From Anaeramoeba flamelloides (taxonomy: Eukaryota > Metamonada > Anaeramoebidae): a stretch of DNA of 64,000 bases. The stretch is from positions 1,183,001-1,247,000 of the forward strand of contig JANTQA010000070.1 in NCBI GenBank assembly GCA_027625915.1. The letters run 5' to 3'. A model generated the notes under the pieces. It had not been told where the DNA came from. It ran no database searches and was given only the letters and a program-made list of their open reading frames with translations. Positions within the stretch are counted from its first letter, which is position 1; each line of letters begins with the position of its first letter. Of this stretch, positions 11,320-23,909 are shown in pieces. A program made the position numbers and the translations under genes.

Positions 11320-13512
11320 GGAACCAGAGACAGATTCAGAGCCAGAACCAGAACCAGAACCAGAACCAGAATCGGAACCAGGACCAGAACCAGGACCAGA
11401 ACTGGAACTGGAACCAGATTCAGAACTGGAATTAGAATTAATTTCTAAATTAGTATGGGAACTAGATCTTGAATTATCAGATTTAGTGTTCTTGCCATTA
11501 TTATTATTATTATTATTATTTCCATCTTTTTCGGGTTCATCAACATAATCACCACCCCCACCACCGCTATTACCGCCAATGTCTTTTTCGTTGTTGATAT
11601 TTTTCTTTTTCTTTGGAACATCAAAATTTAAACTTTTTATTGAACCACCAATACTTAGTTCTTCAAGAGAAATATCTTCATTTTCCTCGAGGTTTTCCAA
11701 ATCAAATTCTTTAACTACCCCTATATGCATTGATTCCATTTCAGTCATTTCATCTTCTTCGGTGGAATAGCCATAAATTTTGCCCGCTATCGAACAACTT
11801 TTAAATTTCATGATATTTTCAGTTAAAGTACCAGTTTTGTCTGTGAAAATATATTCAATTTGACCTAAAGTTTCATTTAAATTTGATGTTCTCGCGAGGG
11901 CAAATTTGTTTGTTTCCTTATCATACAATTCCAAATCCCAATTCATAAAATATGACTGCAAAACTTTTACTAATTCAATCGATATATATAATGACATCGG
12001 GATCATTGAATTATATAGGATAATAAATGAAAAAAAGGAGACACCGCCTAAAAAAAATGGGGAGCCGGTAAACGACAAATATGGCAAATTATAATTTCTT
12101 TTTGTCCAAATTGTACAAGCAATTGTCCCAAAAAGACTGAGCAATAATTGGAAAATGAAAATGAATAATACATAGGAATTTACTTTTTTATCAATAGAGC
12201 TTAACTTTGATGGGGCCTCTGAACTGTTTAATAAAATTTTTGTATCCTTTCCTGTGTAAATTACCATACCATAGATATATGGTGTGTTTCTTAATGCAGC
12301 ACCACGGAGTAATAATTGCTTGATCGATAAGGGGAAGGCCTTTTCCTCATATTTTAAGGTACCCTCAAATTTATGTAATCTGGTAGATGGGATGCCAGCT
12401 TCTAAACAAAAATTGGCCTCTTGTAATTGTTGAACCGTAGAGATATGCGATGTTTCAGTTAATGCTTGTCGGATTTTTAAACTTGTTTCTCCATCTAAAT
12501 TCGCAGTATCGATATAGCAGGTACCATGCATTTCTGGTGAATTGATTAATATTAGATCCGCTGGAAATTCTTCATCTTTCATTACTTTGACAATGTCACC
12601 GACAACTACACTTTGCCACAAAGTGGGTGTAAAATGCTTTACAAGCGATCCTTCATAGTTACCAATTGCATCTTCATCTTCATCGTCGTCGTCTTCTGTT
12701 GTATCTTCCGTACCAATTTCATCAGAATAGTTTTTTTTTGATCTATTCTTTTTCGTTTTTTCAAGTTTTATTTTCGTAACAACGTTGCTGTCTATTTCAT
12801 CATCAAGATCGTTATTTTTGTTATCTTGTTTTTTTTTTATTTTTAATTCATCTCGCTCGCCATCTTGCTCTTCTTCGTTATCAATTTCATTCTCAGAATC
12901 GTCATCACCATCATCATCGTTGTCGTCGTCGTCACCTTCCGTGACTCTTCTTAATCTATCTAATTCTTGGTCGAGATCATCACCTTCAATATCATCGCCA
13001 CGTAAAACATATACCTTCCGATTATTTAATTCTTTATCCATTTTTTTTCTTTGTAAATCTTCGAATCCCTCCCGAAGCGCGCTCATCGTTAGCACGGTCG
13101 ATAATGGTATTAATGAGGTATATGGATTTGTTGGTGTAATTGATGGAAACATTTGGAAAACTGCAATCAATAAAAAATAAAAATTACACAGCCTTCGAAA
13201 TTGTTCAAAGAGATTTTTTGGGATAAATGTCAATGCCGTATACTTTCGTGTCCTGATTTTATTGGATTGGAAAGTTTCACTATTCTTTTGAAAATTTTGA
13301 AAATTATTATTCTGCTGGGTTGCTCTTGGATGCCCCCGATCTCTGACACCCTCAGCAATTTCGCTCACACTCGAAACTGATTTACTTGCTGTTTGAGATG
13401 TGCTACTTCGATCAGACCGATCAACCAAGGAATCAAAAATCTTTAATGAAAAAGATGTTAAAGGTACTTGTGGATAATCTAAATTGGTGTTTTTTTTACT
13501 TAATTGAGTCAT
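8650..13512 (-). CDS. P4-type ATPase (aminophospholipid flippase), 1620 aa
   Basis: P4-ATPases move phospholipids such as PS and PE from the outer or lumenal leaflet to the cytosolic leaflet, usually with a CDC50 subunit. The frame is one exon from ATG 13512 to TAA 8650. The N-terminal P4 motif ([14 protein letters not shown]) is near residue 94. The actuator motif DGETSLK is at 340. PMSLYISIE in TM4 replaces the ion-pump PEGL. The phosphorylation motif DKTGTLTE has its Asp at 558. TGDKQETA is near 1036, GDGANDV is at 1152, and a six-helix C-terminal membrane block follows. At 1620 residues it is longer than usual because of two disordered insertions: an acidic one (~185-295) before the actuator core and a Ser/Gly, Asn and Lys-rich one (~590-800) between the P and N domains. 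The C-terminus is Ser/Asp-rich. I see no intron. Confidence 0.95.
11280..11430 (-). repeat. Hexanucleotide minisatellite coding Ser-Gly repeats
   Basis: Tandem imperfect CCAGAA units on the + strand encode (SG)n with occasional SE, SV, PG and SD variants in the flippase insertion. The array is in frame. The reverse frame is open as Glu-Pro repeats only because of the repeat, so it is not a gene. Confidence 0.9.
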
Positions 13513-14656
13513 TTCATGTTGCCTTAACTGTTTTGTTTTGTTTTGTTTCGTTGTTTTTTAATTAATTTTATTGGTTTTTGAAAAAAAAAAAAGAAAAAAA
13601 AAGAAGATGTTTTTAAAAATAATTGAATATATTTATAGATTTAAAATATTAATAATTAATTTTAGTTTAAAATCACAATACTGAAAAAATCTTGAAATTT
13701 TAATTCTTGAAATTTGATAAATATCTTTAATTAATTTTGATACAGCTATTGTAAAAAAGTGGTTTATAAAAAAATTGAAAATTAAATCGTATATATTTGG
13801 ATTTTTTTTTTTTTTTTCTCAAAATATCCATCTATTATAGATAGAAAAAATGTTATGTCTCGAAAAGATGAAAATTTTGGATTTCTTTGATCTCAGTTAT
13901 AAAAATTTTTTTATTAATTTTTTCCATTTTTTTAAAAATTAATTTCTTTGATAGACTTTAATATTTACAAAGAAATGGAGAAAAAAAATTGTTTTTAAGG
14001 AATAGGATAATTAGTATTGGAAAATTATTCAAATCGATGTAATAGAAAAAAACAACAAATTTGATATAAATTGGAAAAATTACGAAAAGTTAAACAAATT
14101 CCATTCCTATTTTAAAATTTACTTAAAAATATCAAGGAGTTTACCTTCAAAATTGAATTGACCCTAGGTATACTATTAGATACTGATTTAGATGTTATAT
14201 TGGAAAAAGAAGAAAAAGCTTGGGTTTTATTTTGAAACCTGGGCTTTATACTCTTGATACGTATTTTTTGATCATTGTAATAAGAGATGCGGATTCATAA
14301 AAATTGTAAGTCCTGCTCAATGAAAAGAGTTAAATTTATCCAAATGTGAATGTTTCCATTTGAAGAGTACTCATAAGCTGTCAAATTTAGATATTCATTC
14401 ATTATTTTTTTGTATTTTCATTTTTCTTTGAAAGTAAAAAAAAAAACAAATAGTTTTTTTTTTTTGTTTTTTTTGCCTTATGAAGAAATGAATTTAGAGT
14501 ATTTTAAAACAATTCAATTGAAAACCAACAAAATTAATCATTTATAATAATCAATTATTTCAAAATCAAGTAAAAAAAAAAATGTACTCATTTAATTTTA
14601 AAATATCAGTGAAATTTTAATAAAAAGATTGATAAAAGGCAACGGTTTGGTTTTTA

Positions 14657-15493
14657 CTGTCAAACCAAAAACCCGGAAATTTCAAAAATGAAAGGAAATT
14701 CCATTTTTGTGATCAATTTAAAATATTAGTAAAAATTCCAAAAATATACTCCCATTTTACAGTTGAATATATGAATTATCGAGTAACCACGAACCTTTAT
14801 TCTAAACGGGTTATTTGATTAAATATTCTAAATCTATCAATTTTAACACCTTGGTAAATATAGAAATCAATAAAAATCACAAATATGAAAAATTAATAGA
14901 GAACATGACTGAAAATTGAAAATCTAATTTATTGTAATTATTCCTTGAATAAATGATAAATTTATTAGAAAACATCTATTCTGAGAATTACTTTCTTTTT
15001 ACTTTTACAAAATAAGAGTTTTATTTATATAGATCTTATCTTTGATAATTTTTTCATCAAAATTTTAAATTAAATTGGGAAAATTTAGTGGATTTATTTA
15101 TCAAATAATTTTCATAGTTTGATGTAAATTCAAAATAATTAAACACCCTTCTCAAATTAAAATTAATTCAAAGATTTTAAATTGCTAAAAAGGATTATGA
15201 TTTTTAATACTTGTAATCAAAATTAGATTTTCAATTTTCAGTCATGTTCTCTATTAATTTTTCATATTTGTGATTTTTATTGATTTCTATATTTACCAAG
15301 GTGTTAAAATTGATAGATTTAGAATATTTAATCAAATAACCCGTTTAGAATAAAGGTTCGTGGTTACTCGATAATTCATATATTCAACTGTAAAATGGGA
15401 GTATATTTTTGGAATTTTTACTAATATTTTAAATTGATCACAAAAATGGAATTTCCTTTCATTTTTGAAATTTCCGGGTTTTAGATTTGACAG
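14657..15493. mobile_element. Foldback/MITE-like element with 274-bp inverted arms and TTA TSD
   Basis: The left arm 14657-14930 is repeated almost perfectly in inverse orientation at 15220-15493, around a 289-bp spacer. The ends read CTGTCAAAC and TTTGACAG. TTA at 14654-14656 and TTA at 15494-15496 form a 3-bp target-site duplication, a size and sequence used by PIF/Harbinger-type transposases. The two arms differ at only a few positions near the tips, so it is young or homogenised. No coding capacity is visible. Confidence 0.85.
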
Positions 15494-17854
15494 TTAATTG
15501 GGAAATTCACTTGAAAAAAAATTTTTTTCTTTCAGACCGATAAATTGCCAAATGTAAGTCGTAAGAAAAACTTTTGGATTAAAACATTCTTTCACATTCA
15601 ATTTCAGTCATAGTTTTTGTTGTTGGATCAAATTTAAAAGAATTTTAAAAACCAAAAATTTTGTTAATATTCTTGAAGCAAAAATCAATCAGCTCGTAAA
15701 AAATAAAAAAAAAAATTAACTCCAACACCATGATGCCTTCATGTTTCTCATCCAATTTATGATTCAACCACACAAAAAAAAAGTTCAAATTTAATTTTCA
15801 TAAATCAGTATTTACGAAACACACTCAGTTGGTGCAAAAGCGTTTGTGTTCAGTAAATGCCAAGATTCCATGTTTTCAGAAAACAATTTTTTACAAACAA
15901 GCGAAAGATGCCATAAGTAAATTGTTGGGAAGTGGGGATTTAATTTTCATCGATTTGTATTTATTGAGGGATTAATAGATTTCCATTTATTCAACCATCA
16001 GTTCCCTTTTGTTACATATTCAGCAGCGTTTAAAATTAACGCTTACAAACAAATAAATCAATTCAAAAACGTGATAATAAAGTAGCGAGTCATTTTTCAA
16101 AAGGCACAGCTATTTTAAAAAAGCGAAGAATCAAACTTTTAAAAATTGTTGCTCAAGATGCTTAAAAGAGTGAACCAAACAGTTTGAGTTACACTTTTTG
16201 AAATTTGGCTTCCTCGCTTGTTAAAAATAGCTAACCTAAAAAAAAAAGTTGACACTTTACTTTTAACATTCTTTTTGTTTAAATCGTTTTGACGGAGTTT
16301 TAAAGTTAAAAGATCTTTTTTTTTTTTTTTTTTTTTTTTTTTGTTTTTTTTTCGTTAACCAAGGATCGGACTTTGAAAATAAAAAATACTTTAGTTTGAC
16401 GTTTGAATTTTCGAAAATTTCGAAAGCTATGAGTTTTTGGTTTGAGTTTGATAACCTTTGAAATTTTTTGAAGATAAAAATGTTCTGATCTTTATTGAAA
16501 TCGCTTCAAAAACATTTCCTCTTTTTGTTAAGAATTGAGAATCTGATTTACCATCAATTTTTTTCAAAAATGGTTGGTGTCGAAAATTGTGTAAAAAGTT
16601 TTGATTAATAAATCAAAATTAAAGATTTTCGTTTATTTTTTTTGGATAAAAGAACTAGATCCAAGCAGTTTGGTTCTCTTTCTATTTCCAAAGTCCACTC
16701 TGATTCAGGATCCAGAAAAGTAAATCAAAAAAAATAATACTACCCCAAGACGACAGACCAGGTTTTTGTGAGTGCTTTTAAATCAGAAAAATACAAAGTT
16801 TGTGAGATCTTGTGGAAAAAAAATTACAATAAACGGTATGTTCTTTGGAAAAAATTGAGTAATGAAAAAAAGGGGTCACGTACAGCATGAGAAGTCATCC
16901 GTGGAAATTGTTGAAAATTTTTAGGTGAGTTGCTCATTTTGTCAACAAAAAGAAGCTTCACCTAGCAACAAGAATTTTGTTGATAAAATTTTGTTAAAAA
17001 GTAAAAAATGATAGAATGTTTATTGTTTTACTCTACAATTAGTAATTGAACACTTAAGAGTTATTTTTGGTTTGGTACTCTGTGACAGCCTGAAGAGTAA
17101 GATTGTCTTTGAAATACATAATTTTGAAAAATTTTATTAACATTTTATGTTTTTTAATATTGCCAGTTTAACCCCACAGTTTCTTTTTTGATGTGTTTTG
17201 AATTTTAATTTACATTTTTTCGATTTTTTGAGAATAATTTTGGAAATACTTTTTATTTCAAAAATTTTTGTTATGAGTTAAGGAATACCTAAAACAAAAT
17301 AATTGTAACAAATATTCTGAACGCCAACTGACTGTGATCCTCTGGTTAACTTCACAATTAATTTCATTGAAAATATTTAAGATCTTTTCATAAGAGTGAA
17401 TCTAATTATCTGATTTGATTCTTTCTTAAAAAAAATTACACTTTTTTTTCTTTTAAGGGATAACGATTATCAGAGAGAAGTCTAGAATTATAATGAGTGG
17501 TAATTGGAAGTTAAATAATATTGGTTACCATTGTTCTTATGTCTCTTAAGAAATCCATTAAAAAACTTCTTTGTAAAATAAATTTTAGCTTTTTTACTTT
17601 AGGATCGCATGTAAAAAAAAAATTTTGAATTTTTTTATTTAATAACTTGTCTAAATCAAAAATTATAATATAGAATATTAGTTTAGACATTTCAATAAAG
17701 TGAAAACTTTTTTTTTTTTTATTTTTAAAGGTACTTTACTTCCCATATCAATATCTACATCTTATTTTAGGGTCAAATCTTAACTTGGTCAAAATAGAAA
17801 ACTTTCAAAAATTTTAAAAAAGTCTTCACCCTTTTAAAACGACTGTATATAACC

Positions 17855-18372
17855 CCCATTCCAAAAATTTTAGACACATCAAAATCAAAAATAGGCAAAA
17901 TAAAACTCGATTTATTATATTTTTCCAAATCTAATATAAAAAAAATTCAAGTAACCGAGTATTAATGTTTTTAAAAGTAATCATTTTTATCCAAATAAAA
18001 GAAAAAAATATAAAATGAAAAAAAAAAAAATCAGTGTGTTCAAAATAATGAAACAAGCTGAACAAAAAATGTATTGGTAAATTTGTTGAAATTTCACCAA
18101 AAATTGTTGATCGATCAAATGATCAGATAAAATTGACCAATTGTATGCTATTTTCCAATTAAACAAATTCTACACTAACTTTCTATCAACCATCGAAAAA
18201 AAATTTCAGATCTAACTAAAAAGATTACGTAACTGGAAAAATGGAAATGAATATCAAAACAAAAAAGAAAAAAAAATGAAATAGTTTGTAAAATAAAAAA
18301 TATTTCTAAATTGGATGTACAGTGGAGTTTTTTTTTTCTTACAACTTTTTAAAGAGTGTCCAAATTTTTGGA
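17855..18372 (+). mobile_element. Element family B, copy with recognisable TIRs
   Basis: The left end TCCAAAAATTTTAGACACATC and the inverted right end TCCAAAAATTTGGACACTC form ~20-bp imperfect terminal inverted repeats. The interior is shared with 30335-30875 (same orientation) and with 1213-1640 and 40015-40375 (inverse orientation). It is about 520 bp long and non-coding, a Tc1/mariner-like MITE by appearance. The TSD is not clear. Confidence 0.7.
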
Positions 18373-21242
18373 TTTTAGTTTCGTATTTAATAATTATTAT
18401 TCTAATCCTCGAAAAAAATTATATTTATAAATGTATTATTTCAAGATTTTCTTAATAATTTTTAGTAAAACAACCCCAAGAACTAGTATTAATAACTTTA
18501 AATACGAATGTTAAAAAAAAATAGATTTTTTAAAATTTTAGAGATAAATAAAGAGTTTCATACAATTACACACAATTTTAGTAATAGTAAATTTAATATC
18601 TGGTTATCTTAATAGACAATTTTTAATTATAATCTAATAAACTTTTGGTAAATACCAACCTATCAATTTTATAAAAAAAAATTTTGCAAACAACATATTA
18701 GTATTTACCCAACGATTTTATATTGAAAATCCCATTAATCTCATAAAATCTTAACAAATGATTCTTTTACGATTACTAAATTATGGGGAATTATATGAAT
18801 TTCTTTATTTATCCCTAAAAGTATAAAAAATCTATTTTTTACAATATTAAATATTTATATTTGTTTTATATTTACCTTATTATGAAGTTATGTTACATTT
18901 CAGTATAATTTATTAAGAGATAACAATCTATAAAAAAGAAATCTGAATTAGTAAAAAAAAAAAAAAACAAAGAATTTTTGAAGAAAATTGGTATTTTTCA
19001 TTAATTTAAAAGAAGAAAAATCAAGATTCAGATTTCAAAGTTGAAAATTAAATGTCTAAAATTTGTCATAAATTTTGGATTAACTGATAAATATTTCCAA
19101 TATTTCAAAAAATTAAAAAATTAACACAATATATTATTTACCTTTTATTTTAACACAAATGAAAATATATTTATTTTTATCTAGATTTAATGAAAGGGAT
19201 TATTCTTAATCCTTTTTTAGGTTTTTAAGTGATGCTAATAATTTTTAAAAGGTTGAGGATTGGATTATTAAACAATTTGGATTTGAAAAACTGGTCAAAT
19301 AGTAAATTTTATTAATTGAATATTATTGATGTAAACTTTAAATTATTAATATTTTTATAATTTTTTTATCTTGCTGTTGGGATTGAGTAAAATCGTAAAA
19401 GAATATAAAAATTGGAGATTTTGGTAGATTTATAACATTACCACAAATAAATAATACCTGTTATATAATTAAAATAAGGTATTTCACAATAGTTTGATCT
19501 TCCATATTTTAAAAAGGTTGAATTACATCTTTGATTTTTAAAAAAATATACTCCAATACAAAATTTTTTAATGAACTAACATCCGATTTTTCGATATATT
19601 GTAAACTCTAAAATGGGTATATTATTAGATTTTAAAATTGTCAAATTTCAAAATTGATCAAATTCGACAAATTGAATATTTTTGAAGAGTTTCTTGATTC
19701 TTTTTATTTATATGAAAATTTTTAATAATCATGAGAGGAAAAATCAAAAAGAATTATATGTTATAGGTGGTATTTTATTAATTAAATTATAAAAAATCGA
19801 AAATATTGAAAATTTCAAACTAAATATTTTTAAAATTTTGTTCAATATTCGATTTTAATACCAAAAATAAGTTGAAATTTTTTACCCCTTAAAATATCTA
19901 GCCAAAGTCTAATTCCTCTCTTAATTATTTTTTTTTCTCAAAACCCTTGCCAAAATTTCCTAGTATACCATCCAAACCCCCCGGGTAAACTCTAACCTAC
20001 CATAGCAGTGAATCTAAACAAGCACATCGTAACCCACAAAAAAAGTGTTTTAAAATATATAGACATTGTATTTCAATAGAATTGACTATTTTGAAAGAAA
20101 ATGAGAATTTGACCAATTTTGAAATTTGAAAATTTTTGAAATTTAATAAATTTACTGTAAAATGATTATGGTAGTCATTATCCATTATATTTTATCTAAT
20201 AGAGTAGGGGAAAAATGATGTTTTTCCTTTTTTTTTTTTTTGTTTTTTACTTTAAGAAGCTAAATGATAAAAAAATTTCACAAGTGCAGTTCTTAAAAGT
20301 GCATAAATTAACAAAATCACAATTTAAACTATTTGAAAAAAAATTGTTCAAAAAAGAGTTTCAAGTTTCTGTGGTTTCCTTTCTTTTAAAAATTCGATTA
20401 TTACCTTTTTTTATTGAAAAAAAAAAAAATTCCCCAGAAGTTAGAAAAGTTGAACTTTTTATCTTATGATAGAAATTGAATTATCTATTTCATAAAACAC
20501 AGTTTTATTATAGACAACCAATCCATATACCTTAGAATATTTATCGGGTAGTGCTGGAACGAATTTAATTGTTTATAGCATAAAAAAAATATTCCAATTA
20601 TTATAAGAAATAATTGAAAATTGTATCTTATTTAAAATAACACAAATTAGATTTTCTATTTGATAGAAGACAATTTTATGAGAAAATTAATCTCAATGTT
20701 TTATAAATTTTTACAGAAGGGTTGTAACCGCTATCACCCATTTAAAAAATACAATAAAAATTTTTTTGTCGTAGTTCGATTTTTATTCTAAAAATAATTA
20801 GAAGGGCTCACCACTTGATAAAAATTCAAAACTTTATCAAGAAAAGAACAAAAACCAAAAATTAAAAGGCGATTATATTTATATTTAAATTTAATTTTAT
20901 CAAAAGATAATTATCAAATTGGAAAACTCTAATAAAAATATCAAATTTCTTTTATTCAAAAATTTATAAATTAACAATAAAAACAACAAATAAAGGAGAT
21001 TTAATTTCTTTGATCAAAAACTTCCAAAAAAGTGCCGAGCATTTTTAATAAAAAAAAATTAAATGGTGTTAATTTAAATCAAAAGGATACAACTAATTCA
21101 AAAAATATAAATATTAAATGAATAGCACTCAAGAAATATTTGATGGAAAAAAAACCCAGGACTTTTTTGAAAATTAGTACCAAACCAATATTGAATTCTT
21201 CTTATTGATTAAAAGAATATAAATTGAATAAATTAAACTGTA

Positions 21243-22048
21243 CTAGCAACACCCTTCTTCTTTCTGATCTTGTTCGATTACGTCCTCGTCTATTTCGGGC
21301 TGATCAATCTTTATTTTAGGTTTTGAATTACTTTTGGCGACTTTGTTTCGGTTGGCCAGCAATTTAATAAACAATTGCCCTATTTCCTCCCAAATGTCAT
21401 CAACTTTGAATCCTGTTTTTGAAGAGCATTCAAAAAAGGAAGAGTTGTTTTCTTTTGCAAACTTCTCGCCGCTTTCGACAGAGACCTTTCGTGAATTTGG
21501 ATCATTTTCAACAAGATCATATTTTGATCCTACAAGGATCGAAAAACAATCCTCAGATGCAAAGTCTAATTTTTTGTACATCCGCTTCAGTGAATCAAAA
21601 CTGGATTTTGAGGTAATGTCATAAACAATAATCGCAGCTCCTGCGTCACGCGTGTAAAACGTTGACAAACTTTCAAATTTTTCTTGTCCTGCGGTGTCCC
21701 AAATAGCAAACGAATATTGTGTTCCCGTTTTACATGTATATTTTTTTTGCTAAAAGAAACAGAATGCGAATTATCATTGGGATTTATAAAAAAAGTTGTT
21801 GGTTGTTTTTGATTCAAAGAATGGGTTCGTATGAAAAGAAAGGAGTCATCTCAAAATATTTTAAAGATGGATAAAACAAAAAAAAAAAAATTTTAAAAAA
21901 AATTTAAAAGCGTAAAGACATTTACAATAAAAGATGCACCGAGTGTTGTTGGTTCTTTATCATCAAAAGTACCATCAACTATCCTTTTTACAAGACACGT
22001 TTTACCAGCACCGGTAATACCAAGCAAGACAATTTTTAGATCGGACAT
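21243..22048 (-). CDS. Rab-family small GTPase, two exons, CC tail
   Basis: Rab GTPases control vesicle tethering and traffic at cytosolic membrane faces. Exon 1 is 22048-21926 (MSDLKIVLLG, P-loop GITGAGKT at 10-17, switch I ending TTLGASFI). Donor GTAAATG, intron 21925-21750 and acceptor CTTTTAG lead into exon 2, 21749-21243. The junction is phase 0 and the protein has 209 residues. G3 is WDTAGQEKF (Asp 59) and G5 is ECSSKTG. The tail ends GCC, a geranylgeranylation signal. G4 is SKYD (116-119) instead of NKxD, so the base-contacting Asn is replaced by Ser. Rab24 also departs from NKxD here, and the DPNSRKV stretch after G4 recalls it; switch I looks Rab5/21/22-like. The subfamily is left open. 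The long-ORF start inside exon 2 is a TTG and is not the real start. Confidence 0.93.
21750..21925 (-). other. Rab gene intron (176 nt)
   Basis: This GT..AG phase-0 intron separates the P-loop/switch I exon from the G3-containing exon. Splicing restores continuous GTPase sequence from switch I into WDTAGQ. Confidence 0.85.
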
Positions 22049-22540
22049 CAAAATAAAAAAAAATAATTACTATTTATGAGAATTACTTTTTCGAAATATC
22101 AGTTCTCAAATTTTGACTATTGGTCACTTGGTTCGATTTGAAAAATTGACTTTTCTCCAAATTCCTTTTTATTGTTTTAATCTTATCTAAGGGTGTAATG
22201 AGGAATGTTGATAAAAAACACTTTTCAGGTAAATTTATTTTCCACAAATAAACTAAAAGTGAAATTATTTGTGATTTGTTAGTTTCCTAATTAAGATTTT
22301 GAAATCTACTTCTGGGTGGTTTTGGTGTCAGTTAAGTCTTCGTTTGGAGATATTTTTTAATAATCGAAATTGGAAGAAATGTTCCACTTTCTTTTCAATT
22401 TTGGTTTTGGTTGATGAAATGTCTAAAGAAACCTCAATCAAACAATTTGTATATTTTGGAATTCAACAAGGAGACAAAAATTAACATGTTCCCAAAATAA
22501 TAAGAAAAAAAGCAAATAAATTATTTTTATTAACAATTAA

Positions 22541-22959
22541 CCATTGAGGAAAAAATGTTCAATACCATTTTTGAATTGGGAACATTTCTGAAAATTCAAA
22601 AGTAAGATCAATTAAAAAAAGAATAAAGGAATAAATAAAGGCAAAATGAAGTATTCAACACAACAACAGTTTTTTAAATACTACCTTTTGGTATGGAGGT
22701 CATATTTGAATGCTCAATTATTAAAAATTTGTTCAAAAAATTGACTATTTTTGAGATCTCCAAAACCACAGCAAAAATTTCAAATAAGCAAGTAGATTTA
22801 AATTGTATTTGTTGGATTGGTTGAAAATAATATAATGGATTATTATTTGAATTTAATTGGTTTCTTCTTTTTATTGATTTTACTTTTCATTTTCAGTAAT
22901 GTTCCCAATGAAAAACCGTATCTCACTTTTTTTCCGGTTTGGCTTTTTTTCCAAAATGG
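22541..22959 (+). mobile_element. MITE family E (TIR CCATTGTGG), copy 1, TSD TAA
   Basis: The ends CCATTGAGGAAAAAA and the inverse of CCAAAATGG are flanked by TAA (22538-22540) and TAA (22960-22962). The interior matches 29111-29525 and 52971-53402, with AAATTGACTATTTTTGAGAT and GATTGGTTGAAAATAATATA as landmarks. It is 419 bp, non-coding, and carries a 3-bp TSD. Confidence 0.85.
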
Positions 22960-23711
22960 TAAGTTAATTCTTGAAAATAGGAAAATATATATTAAGTTTT
23001 ATGTCGGAAAGTATTTATTTTTGAAAGAAAATTTTTTATTATGTTATTAGATTTAATAATTAATATTTCAATTCAAATCTTAACTAATAAAATTAGTTGG
23101 GGTATAGGTGATTTAATAAATGAATATTTGGTTGAAGTTTAATTATAGTTCCCCAATTAAATTGAGATATATTAAGGAAAATTTTTTTATTCTTTATAAT
23201 TCATAACAAGTTGTTTTCTGGTTTTCAAAATATTTTAAAAAAATTACAAGAAAAATTTTTTTAATTTTAAAAAAGTTTTTTTAACAAATTGTTTAGGTAT
23301 GATTCACAAATACCCTTATCACAATACAAATCATTTTTGTCAGAAAATATCTTATTTTGAATTTTGAGGAAGAAAATTGCTCTATTCCCAAAATATCTTA
23401 AAGAAAATTTTATTTTGAAAAATCGAATTTTATCTGAAAAAAAAACAAAATTTCTAGTTAAAATTTTATAATTGACTTTAAAACTTTAATTATTATAACT
23501 TGCATTCTTAATATATTACAATTAAATTTCAATTGATTTTATTTAACATTTTTTTTTTTTTTTGTTAACGAAAAGTTTTATCTCAAAAAAGAAAAAAAAA
23601 TCTTTAAATTAATATTCCTGGCAACAAAGACTTATTGTTGTAGAATAACAATTGAAATGCCAATAAAAGGGGTAAAAAATTGTTATGGTGTGAGAAATAA
23701 AATGAATTTAT

Positions 23712-23909
23712 AGTCAGTTCCACTTTTAAGGCAAAAACGATCAATAAAATTTAATGCACGCATAAAATCTCAAATTATGGGACAAAATTTAGATTCTAGT
23801 AAAATAATTTGTAAAATAAAAAAAATTCCAAATTTTGTGCCTTAATGTGAGATTTTATGCGTGTATTAAATTTTGTTGAAAGTTTGTACCTTAAATTTGA
23901 AACTGACTG
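23712..23909. mobile_element. MITE family G (TIR CAGTCAGTTTCAC), copy 1
   Basis: About 198 bp are almost entirely palindromic. The left arm begins AGTCAGTTCCACTTTTAAGG and the right arm ends TTGAAACTGACTG before TA. Copies are at 25533-25731 and 40761-40955. The CAGT-type ends and TA target are typical of Tc1/mariner MITEs. Confidence 0.85.

Larger units (their letters stand above)
13513..21242. other. 7.7-kb region between the flippase and the Rab gene
   Basis: I see no gene in this stretch. The first 300 bases are the 5' flank of the flippase. It contains a long inverted-repeat element (14657-15493) and a copy of element B (17855-18372). The interval from about 15500 to 17100 is less AT-biased than its surroundings and carries a T-run at about 16318-16342; it has no convincing ORF. 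The rest is anonymous. Confidence 0.6.

Noticed and set aside
11212-11548. Two overlapping + strand ORFs rich in Arg-Thr or Glu-Pro
   Set aside because: They are antisense reading of the hexanucleotide array inside the flippase, whose frame has clear P4-ATPase motifs on both sides.
20215-20469. 84-codon + strand ORF near the Rab 3' end
   Set aside because: It is made of Phe and Lys runs from T- and A-tracts and shows no recognisable domain.
21243-22048. Spg1/Tem1-type GTPase
   Set aside because: G4 resembles the TKYD of that family, but G3 is WDTAGQ rather than WDLGGQ and the protein ends in CC, both Rab features.
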